Source of the DNA: an uncultured Lachnospiraceae bacterium
Lineage (GTDB): Bacteria; Bacillota; Clostridia; Lachnospirales; Lachnospiraceae
Direction of reading: 5' to 3'
Assembly (NCBI GenBank): GCA_902782625.1
Contig: CACZNZ010000323.1
Span: forward strand, 1-5,977
DNA length: 5,977 nt
Position 1 is the first letter of the stretch. Each line of letters starts with the position of its first letter. Under the pieces are notes generated by a model. That model ran no database searches. It was not told the origin of the DNA and worked only from the letters and a program-made list of their open reading frames with translations. Shown piece by piece: positions 1 through 4,852 of this stretch. The position numbers were made by a program, and so were the translations under genes.

Positions 1-293
1 CCGCCACCGATAGTGATCATGAAATCAGCGCCGCTTGCTTTGTAAGCATCTACACCCTGCTGAACATTTTCAATCGTCGGATTCGGTTTAATATTGGAAT
101 ATACTTCAAAATCGATTCCGTTTTCTTTTAAAAGATTGGTTACCTTATCGGTAACGCCAAATTTTACCAGATCTGGATCAGAAGCTACGAAAGCTTTCTT
201 AAATCCTTTGGAAGCTACGATTCCAGGAATCTCATTGATAGCACCATGTCCGTGATAGGAAATGCCATTGAGGACAAAACGATTAACAGCCAT
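1..293 (-). CDS. fucO: Lactaldehyde reductase / iron-dependent alcohol dehydrogenase, N-terminal part (gene runs off the left edge)
   Basis: The 97 complete N-terminal codons are present; the C-terminal part lies outside the window. Seen: the protein starts MAVNRFVLNGISYHGHGAI, contains a KAFVASDPDLVKFGV stretch and KPNPTIENV, and ends in ITIGG with a further GG, the beginning of the GGGS dinucleotide-binding turn. Known: this order (N-terminal beta strand, 'PNPT' segment, then GGGS) is typical of group III Fe-dependent alcohol dehydrogenases, and the wording is closest to FucO, cytosolic NADH-dependent reduction of L-lactaldehyde to 1,2-propanediol. The iron-binding His/Asp residues lie in the missing part. 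The ATG at 293 is chosen because AGGAGGT stands 8 nt upstream. It has its own promoter and is transcribed in the same direction as the dnaG operon upstream of it. Substrate is inferred; another short-chain alcohol or aldehyde is possible. Confidence 0.85.
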   Translation of the reverse strand, partial: MAVNRFVLNGISYHGHGAINEIPGIVASKGFKKAFVASDPDLVKFGVTDKVTNLLKENGIDFEVYSNIKPNPTIENVQQGVDAYKASGADFMITIGG

Positions 294-301
294 AATAAAT
301 T

Positions 302-308
302 ACCTCCT
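302..308 (-). promoter_or_regulatory. Ribosome binding site of the fucO-like gene
   Basis: AGGAGGT on the minus strand, 8 nt before the ATG at 293. It is a near-perfect Shine-Dalgarno sequence and fixes the start codon. Confidence 0.9.
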
Positions 309-326
309 AAAAATTATAAAATCTTC

Positions 327-342
327 AACGATTTCTTTCGTT
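327..342. repeat. Short inverted repeat at the predicted fucO start site
   Basis: AACGA, 6 nt, TCGTT, centred near 334.5, directly downstream of the -10 hexamer and over the predicted transcription start. The position is typical of a repressor site, but the arms are only 5 bp, so this could be chance in AT-rich DNA. Confidence 0.35.
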
Positions 343-372
343 ATTATATCCAAAATCTATATACACTGTCAA
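343..372 (-). promoter_or_regulatory. Sigma-A type promoter of the fucO-like gene
   Basis: On the minus strand a perfect TTGACA (372-367) is followed after 18 nt by a perfect TATAAT (348-343). The predicted start site is near 336, giving a leader of roughly 43 nt that contains the ribosome binding site. The promoter lies between the stop of the trmK-NUDIX gene and the fucO-like start, so the dehydrogenase can be expressed independently of the dnaG operon. Confidence 0.85.
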
Positions 373-377
373 GATTA

Positions 378-404
378 TTTGAGTTATTTTGATGCTCATT
401 TGAT
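378..404. repeat. Three phased TTTGA repeats upstream of the fucO promoter
   Basis: TTTGAG at 378, TTTGAT at 388 and TTTGAT at 399 (plus-strand reading), 10 and 11 bp apart. On the strand of the gene these are ATCAAA-type repeats ending just upstream of the -35 at 372. One-turn spacing next to a -35 is typical of activator or UP-element-like contacts; the function is inferred. Confidence 0.4.
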
Positions 405-421
405 ATCTCTATTTATAATAA

Positions 422-931
422 TTATAAACTTTCCCCAATAGCTTCCTGTTTTTCTAGAAACCGATTCAGAAATCTGCTTGCCAGACTTCCCGGGGCAATA
501 TATGTCTTTGCTTCTTCAAAGGAAAACCAGCGGCAGTAATCTATCTCATCTCTTGCAATGTGTGAAAGATCTTCTGATTCGACAACACAGGAGAAATTCA
601 GCATCAGCGTATTGCTCGGTGCAAAATATTCGCTTTTTTCAAAATGCAGCCCCGTCACCCGAAGGCCGACTTCTTCCATGACTTCCCGGACAACAGTATC
701 TTCCGCATTTTCTCCTTTGCTTACATATCCTGCTACCAGAATATACTTATCTTTGCCATACTGCTTGATCAACAGCACCTTATCTCTGGCTGGATTTAAC
801 ACTTCCATGCTCACTGCTGTGGAAAAAACCGGGAAGCGGAAGGTCTTACACTTCTCACAGTACGGGACCATCCCTTCTTTTTCCAGCAGCCGCTCTTTAA
901 GCTTCGTCCCGCATTCCATACAGTAGCGCAT
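422..931 (-). CDS. Possible internally initiated free NUDIX hydrolase (169 aa), in frame inside the trmK fusion
   Basis: The ATG at 931-929 is the first codon of the zinc-ribbon/NUDIX part (MRYCMECGTK) and has AAAGGAG at 946-940, 8 nt upstream, which is ideal. The resulting protein would be a complete zinc-ribbon NUDIX enzyme of normal size. Whether it is really made besides the fusion cannot be decided from sequence; it could be a relic of a formerly separate gene. Confidence 0.45.
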   Translation of the reverse strand: MRYCMECGTKLKERLLEKEGMVPYCEKCKTFRFPVFSTAVSMEVLNPARDKVLLIKQYGKDKYILVAGYVSKGENAEDTVVREVMEEVGLRVTGLHFEKSEYFAPSNTLMLNFSCVVESEDLSHIARDEIDYCRWFSFEEAKTYIAPGSLASRFLNRFLEKQEAIGESL

Positions 932-1660
932 CTTGTCTTCTCCTTTAGGAGACAGGATCGCAAGTGCCTTCTCCACCATGCGAAGTTCCTGCGCCAGACC
1001 GGCACTTTTTTCCCAAGCTACGCCCTCTCGTTCCAGACGCGCAAGAATCTCTTTCTTCTTGTCTCTTTGCAAAAGCATATAGCTCCTTAAAGTCTCATCC
1101 TTAACCTGAAGAAGATACGGCCCGAATAAGTCTTCAAGATCCTGTCTCTCCTGTGAGGAAACTGGAGAAATCTGATCGTGATCCGGTATTGGCCCGGCCT
1201 TCATGACGACATAGTATTTCCCGTCTTCAAAAAGAAACCATTCCTGAATAATCCTGTAAGACATCCTGCGAAGAAGCTTTCTTATTTTAAACCATTCCGA
1301 CTGGGGCGACAGGACAAATTCCTTGCCTGCTGCAAAGAATTCCGGATGATCTGAAAGGATCCGTTCCATAAGGCTTCCACCCATACCGGCAATCAGTACG
1401 GTATCCACATCGTCCGGATCAATGCCATCAAGCCCGTCGGTCTGCTTTGTTGCAATCCTGTCGGAAAGACCGACTTCTTTTATATGGTCTTTAGCTCTTT
1501 GTAGTGGCCCTTCATGGACATCAGCCGCGATGGCACCGGGACATTTTCCTGATTCCACCAGAACAATCGGGACAAAGCCATGATCTGTTCCGATATCTGC
1601 AATACGGTGACCGGGGGAAACTGCCTTGGCCAATGTATCGAGTCTTCTTGATAATTGCAT
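422..1660 (-). CDS. trmK: Fusion protein: tRNA (adenine-22-N1) methyltransferase TrmK + zinc-ribbon NUDIX hydrolase
   Basis: A 412-residue protein when read from the ATG at 1660. Residues ~1-240 are TrmK: LSRRLDTLA start, SAM-binding DIGTDHG (22-28), IAGMGG (90-95), SPQSEW (118-123), then a charged helical tail (~185-235), the TrmK C-terminal coiled coil. Known: TrmK (B. subtilis YqfN) makes m1A22 in tRNA with S-adenosylmethionine. Residues ~244-412 are a NUDIX hydrolase with four zinc-ribbon cysteines (247, 250, 268, 271) and a complete Nudix box (311-333, GX5EX7REUXEEXGU with REVMEEVGL). The zinc ribbon and a following EYFAPSNTLMLNF resemble NudC-type NADH pyrophosphatases, though the SQPWPFP signature is not intact; the substrate is unknown. 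Start: the ATG at 1660 has GAGGA about 9 nt upstream and fits the family N-terminus; an ATG at 1675, overlapping the dnaG stop as ATGA, is an alternative adding five residues. TrmK is usually a separate protein of about 230-240 residues, so the fusion is unusual. Confidence 0.88.
   Translation of the reverse strand: MQLSRRLDTLAKAVSPGHRIADIGTDHGFVPIVLVESGKCPGAIAADVHEGPLQRAKDHIKEVGLSDRIATKQTDGLDGIDPDDVDTVLIAGMGGSLMERILSDHPEFFAAGKEFVLSPQSEWFKIRKLLRRMSYRIIQEWFLFEDGKYYVVMKAGPIPDHDQISPVSSQERQDLEDLFGPYLLQVKDETLRSYMLLQRDKKKEILARLEREGVAWEKSAGLAQELRMVEKALAILSPKGEDKMRYCMECGTKLKERLLEKEGMVPYCEKCKTFRFPVFSTAVSMEVLNPARDKVLLIKQYGKDKYILVAGYVSKGENAEDTVVREVMEEVGLRVTGLHFEKSEYFAPSNTLMLNFSCVVESEDLSHIARDEIDYCRWFSFEEAKTYIAPGSLASRFLNRFLEKQEAIGESL
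940..946 (-). promoter_or_regulatory. Internal ribosome binding site at the TrmK/NUDIX boundary
   Basis: AAAGGAG on the minus strand, 8 nt before an in-frame ATG (931). It overlaps a small inverted repeat (939-952, TCTCCT/AGGAGA) that could fold as a UCUCC-UAAA-GGAGA hairpin masking the site unless ribosomes translating TrmK open it. Confidence 0.6.
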
Positions 1661-1671
1661 AAATCTTTTCC

Positions 1672-3435
1672 TCATTCTATCGTAAATTTCTGAATCTCCT
1701 TACGCCGCTTCAGCAGATCCTGCCAGCGCTCAATCTCGCTGGTCCGGCTCATCTCTTCTTCCACACTGGCCATTAATACTTTTCTGGTTACATCGGTGAC
1801 AGCCTTTTTCCAGCTCTCTTCCGCCTGTGGCAGATGCCCGTGAAAGATTGCAGCGGCTTCCTGTTGTTTTTCCACATCGGTAAAGCGGTCAATAATCTGT
1901 GCCGGTTTCAATTCTTGCCCAGAGTCGAGTTTTTCGAAAACAATCATTGCCACCGCATGACAGACAGGATCCAGAAAATCATCTGCACTCAGATAAGGTC
2001 TGAGTGCATCATATAGCGCAGGGGAATCACAGATCCATGAAAGAAGCAGTATCTGGGGTTGTTTTCTGGCATCTTCTTTCTTCCTGCGTCTTGTCTCCTC
2101 TGTCTGAACCGGCCTTCGGTTCTCTTCTCCGGCCTTCTTCAATTCATATTCCATTCCATAACGGTCCACCAGTGACGCCAGATCCTTTTTTTTGATCATA
2201 AATCGATTGGAAGCCGCTGTGACATAATTCTCCCGCTCGATCGGTTCCTCGATCTGAGCAAGCTCTCTGGCCGCTGCATGGACAAATTGTGTCCGTCCAT
2301 CGGGATCTTTCTGGTCAAATTCATCATAAAGGACATCGAGCTCGAACATTCTGCCGACCTTTGCCTCTTCAAGACGTCTGCGGTATCCCTGGACTCCTTC
2401 CTGCCTAATGAGTTCATCCGGATCTTTAAATGGTTTCATGGACAGAACTTTTGCGCTAAGTCCTGCCTCTCTGAGAATGGGCAACGCTCTTCTTGCCGCT
2501 TTGATTCCGGCTCCATCACTGTCAAAAGACAGGATGACCTCGTCTGTATACCGCCGCAGCATCAACGCCTGGCTGGGTGTAAATGCAGTTCCCAAAGGCG
2601 CTACGGCATTGGTAAGTCCGGCCTGGTGCAGTGCGATAACATCCATATACCCTTCGCACAGGATGATTCCCGGCTCTCTTGATCTTCTGGCATATCCAAG
2701 CCCGTAGAGATTTCTCCCTTTGTCAAACAAGACAGTCTCTCTGGAATTCAGATATTTCGGCTGACCCTCTCCCATCACCCGACCGCCGAAACCGATCACA
2801 CGCTGCCTGGCATCCATAATAGGGAACATCACTCTGTTAAAGAACTGATCATAACTCCCTTTTGCCGTATCAATCGTGACAAGAGAAGATTCCTTCATCT
2901 GAAGATCCGTATATCCCTTGCCTTTTAAGTACTGATACAGATCGTCCCTGTATATATCCGCATATCCAAGCCCGAAATGTCGGATCATCTCATCGCTAAG
3001 CCCTCTCTCTTTCAGGTATGCCATAGCATTCGCACCCCGCTTGCTTTTAAGCAGATAGTGAAAATACACAGCGGCATCCTTGTTCATGGCAAGCAGGACG
3101 TCTCTGTCATCTGCTTCTTTTTGCTCTTCCGGACTCATGCTTCGTTCCGGCACCTCTACTCCGGCCCTTTTACCCAGTTCTTTCAGCGCTTCCGTAAAAG
3201 TCATTCGATTGTATTCCATAAGAAATGTATAGACATTTCCCCCCTGCCCGCAGCCAAAACAATAATACATCTGACGATCCGGACTCACATGAAATGACGG
3301 TGTCTTTTCACCGTGAAACGGACAGAGCCCAAAATAGGAATTCCCCTTTTTCTTCAGAGAAACATAAGAGGATATCACATCCACAATATCATTTTTTTCC
3401 CGGATTTCTTCAATGAGTTCTTCCTGATATCTCAT
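1672..3435 (-). CDS. dnaG: DNA primase DnaG
   Basis: A 587-residue primase, close to the usual 580-605. It makes the RNA primers for replication at the fork, working with the DnaB/DnaC-type helicase. Seen: N-terminal zinc-binding domain with C38, H41, C59, C62 (CPFHGEKTPSFHVSPDR...CFGCG); the RNA-polymerase core with RVIGFGGR (212-219) and KYLNS (227-231); the TOPRIM domain with CEGYMD (catalytic E261) and SFDSDGAG (D305, D307); a charged linker (~436-460); and a C-terminal helicase-interaction domain (~460-587). The ATG at 3435 is chosen because AAGGAG stands 6 nt upstream and the protein then begins MRYQEELIEEIREKNDIVDV as in the family; a GTG at 3468 would add eleven unrelated residues and lacks a binding site. 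Its TGA lies within a few bases of the trmK start, implying coupled translation. The usual downstream partner rpoD is missing. Confidence 0.98.
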   Translation of the reverse strand: MRYQEELIEEIREKNDIVDVISSYVSLKKKGNSYFGLCPFHGEKTPSFHVSPDRQMYYCFGCGQGGNVYTFLMEYNRMTFTEALKELGKRAGVEVPERSMSPEEQKEADDRDVLLAMNKDAAVYFHYLLKSKRGANAMAYLKERGLSDEMIRHFGLGYADIYRDDLYQYLKGKGYTDLQMKESSLVTIDTAKGSYDQFFNRVMFPIMDARQRVIGFGGRVMGEGQPKYLNSRETVLFDKGRNLYGLGYARRSREPGIILCEGYMDVIALHQAGLTNAVAPLGTAFTPSQALMLRRYTDEVILSFDSDGAGIKAARRALPILREAGLSAKVLSMKPFKDPDELIRQEGVQGYRRRLEEAKVGRMFELDVLYDEFDQKDPDGRTQFVHAAARELAQIEEPIERENYVTAASNRFMIKKKDLASLVDRYGMEYELKKAGEENRRPVQTEETRRRKKEDARKQPQILLLSWICDSPALYDALRPYLSADDFLDPVCHAVAMIVFEKLDSGQELKPAQIIDRFTDVEKQQEAAAIFHGHLPQAEESWKKAVTDVTRKVLMASVEEEMSRTSEIERWQDLLKRRKEIQKFTIE

Positions 3436-3441
3436 AGTCCT

Positions 3442-3447
3442 CTCCTT
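3442..3447 (-). promoter_or_regulatory. Ribosome binding site of dnaG
   Basis: AAGGAG on the minus strand, 6 nt from the ATG at 3435; it decides between this start and the upstream GTG at 3468. Confidence 0.8.
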
Positions 3448-3471
3448 GCCTGCGACACATGATCCCACTGC

Positions 3472-3500
3472 TTGACAGGGGTTACTGCTACAAATATAAT
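3472..3500 (+). promoter_or_regulatory. Sigma-A promoter of the CNNM/CorC operon
   Basis: Perfect TTGACA (3472-3477), 17-nt spacer, perfect TATAAT (3495-3500). The predicted start is near 3507, leaving about 56 nt of leader before the TTG start codon. It is interleaved with the mirror-image promoter of dnaG. Confidence 0.88.
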
Positions 3501-3515
3501 GATGATATCATTATA
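3495..3515. promoter_or_regulatory. Operator-like 9-3-9 inverted repeat over both -10 elements
   Basis: TATAATGAT, GAT, ATCATTATA: perfect 9-bp arms around a 3-bp centre at 3505. Each arm contains one promoter's TATAAT. The arms extend beyond what the two TATAAT hexamers alone require (a further GAT/ATC on the inner side), which suggests a protein binding site. It resembles a Fur-type box (ATAATGAT...ATCATTAT) but with a 3-bp rather than a 1-bp centre; the regulator is unknown. Confidence 0.5.
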
Positions 3516-3538
3516 GATTATCAGAAGAATTCTGTCAA
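3510..3538 (-). promoter_or_regulatory. dnaG: Sigma-A promoter of the dnaG operon
   Basis: On the minus strand a perfect TTGACA (3538-3533), 17-nt spacer and perfect TATAAT (3515-3510). The predicted start is near 3503, with a leader of about 68 nt to the dnaG ATG. The -10 hexamers of the two opposing promoters are only 9 bp apart, so both cannot be bound by polymerase at once. Confidence 0.85.
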
Positions 3539-3548
3539 AAACCACGAA

Positions 3549-3554
3549 GAGGAG
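3549..3554 (+). promoter_or_regulatory. Ribosome binding site setting a TTG start
   Basis: GAGGAG, 8 nt before the TTG at 3563. Two ATG codons (3555, 3558) are nearer but in another frame, at 0 and 3 nt, too close for efficient initiation, so the TTG is the supported start. Confidence 0.75.
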
Positions 3555-3562
3555 ATGATGTA

Positions 3563-4852
3563 TTGGATTCGGCTTCCATACCACAGATGATCATCCTGAT
3601 CATCCTGTTGGTTTTGTCCGCTTTTTTTTCATCCGCGGAAACAGCACTTACTACAGTTAACATACACCGGATTCGCGCTTTGGCCGATGAAGGCAATCAG
3701 AAAGCAAAGAAGATTCTGGCTCTTAGAGAGAATCCGGAAAAGATGCTCAGTGCCATACTGATTGGGAACAACATTGTCAACCTGACGGCATCTTCTCTGA
3801 CCACGACGCTGGCGATCCATCTGGCTGGCAGCTTTGGTCTGGGAAAAAGCGCCAGCACTTTTATCGGCATCGCAACCGGTATCCTTACGCTGGTCATCCT
3901 GGTCTTCGGCGAGATCACACCAAAGACCATAGCCACAGTACAAAGCGAGAAAATGGCCCTGCGGTATGTCAGCATCATTTCGATACTGACAAACATACTG
4001 ACACCCGTGATCTTTCTGGTGAATTCTATCAGCAGTGGCCTCTGCAGAATTTTTGGCATTGATATGCAGGCAGGAACGGCCATCACCGAACAGGAACTTC
4101 GGACGATCGTCAATGTCAGCCAGGAAGAAGGCGTAATCGAGGAAGAAGAAAAAGCCATGATCAATAACGTGGTGGATTTCGGGGATTCGGTAGCGAAAGA
4201 TATCATGCTCCCCCGAATCGACATCACATTTGCCAATGTATCGATGACCCTGCCTGAAGTCAATGAGATCTTCGAGGAGTATCAGTATTCCAGACTTCCG
4301 GTCTATGAGGAATCCAAGGACAAAGTGATTGGCATCCTCAACATGAAGGATCTGTATTTCTATCAGCAGCATCATGCCAATGAACCTTTTGACATGAGGA
4401 AAATGCTTCGGGAACCCTTCTTTACCTACGAATTCCAGAAAACCTCTGTCCTGATGGAGGAGATGCGCAAAAACCAGATTACCTTTGCAATCGTGCTCGA
4501 CGAGTACGGTTCAACGGCCGGCCTGGTGACATTAGAAGATCTGATCGAGGAAATTATCGGGGATATCCGGGATGAATTCGATAACGAAGAACCTCCTGTA
4601 AGGAATATCGGGCCGAATGAATATGAGATCGACGGAGCGACACATCTTGATGATATCAATGATTACCTCGGCACGGATATCGAATCAGATAATTATGATT
4701 CCATCGGCGGTTACATGATCGAATTGTGCGACCATCTTCCTGAAGAAGGGGAAACTGTCCGGGAAGGCAATTATCTCTACTCCGTGAAAAAAAGAGAGCA
4801 GAATCGAATCACTTTAGTCTATCTTAAAATCGAAGGAAACAATACCATATGA
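3563..4852 (+). CDS. CNNM/CorC (HlyC)-family membrane protein: DUF21 + CBS pair + CorC C-terminal domain
   Basis: A 429-residue integral membrane protein, the normal length for this family. Seen: a DUF21/CNNM transmembrane domain with hydrophobic segments at about 8-24, 62-88, 98-116 and 134-155 and the conserved SAETALT (24-30), LIGNNIVN (66-73) and FGEITPKT (115-122) motifs; an acidic EEGVIEEEEKAMI helix (188-200); two cytoplasmic CBS domains (~213-271, with SRLPVYEE and VIGILNMKDL; ~283-340, with VLDEYGSTAGLVTLEDL); and a C-terminal CorC_HlyC transporter-associated domain (~350-425). Known: relatives include Mg2+ (or Co2+) exporters such as B. subtilis MpfA and the CorB/CorC group, with CBS domains binding ATP-Mg; older annotations call them hemolysins. 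Ion export is inferred; the ion is not shown. The TTG start is supported by GAGGAG 8 nt upstream and a family-typical N-terminus. The stop overlaps the next gene as ATGA. Confidence 0.93.
   Translation: MDSASIPQMIILIILLVLSAFFSSAETALTTVNIHRIRALADEGNQKAKKILALRENPEKMLSAILIGNNIVNLTASSLTTTLAIHLAGSFGLGKSASTFIGIATGILTLVILVFGEITPKTIATVQSEKMALRYVSIISILTNILTPVIFLVNSISSGLCRIFGIDMQAGTAITEQELRTIVNVSQEEGVIEEEEKAMINNVVDFGDSVAKDIMLPRIDITFANVSMTLPEVNEIFEEYQYSRLPVYEESKDKVIGILNMKDLYFYQQHHANEPFDMRKMLREPFFTYEFQKTSVLMEEMRKNQITFAIVLDEYGSTAGLVTLEDLIEEIIGDIRDEFDNEEPPVRNIGPNEYEIDGATHLDDINDYLGTDIESDNYDSIGGYMIELCDHLPEEGETVREGNYLYSVKKREQNRITLVYLKIEGNNTI

Noticed and set aside
558..926. 122-codon open frame on the plus strand
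   Set aside because: Antisense to the NUDIX domain, whose Nudix box and zinc cysteines are intact on the minus strand.
2278..2707. Overlapping plus-strand open frames of 134 and 99 codons
   Set aside because: Both lie opposite the conserved TOPRIM part of dnaG and show no recognisable domain or good ribosome binding site.
3433..3468. Upstream GTG start for dnaG (eleven extra residues)
   Set aside because: The extra residues do not resemble DnaG and no ribosome binding site precedes the GTG, whereas AAGGAG fits the ATG at 3435.
3522..3534. CAGAA-GAA-TTCTG inverted repeat in the transporter leader
   Set aside because: Only 5-bp arms with a 3-base centre and partly explained by the minus-strand -35; too weak to call a terminator or operator.
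3629..4375. 248-codon open frame on the minus strand
   Set aside because: It lies wholly inside the CNNM/CorC gene, has no family resemblance and reads as an antisense shadow; the plus frame has clear DUF21 and CBS motifs.
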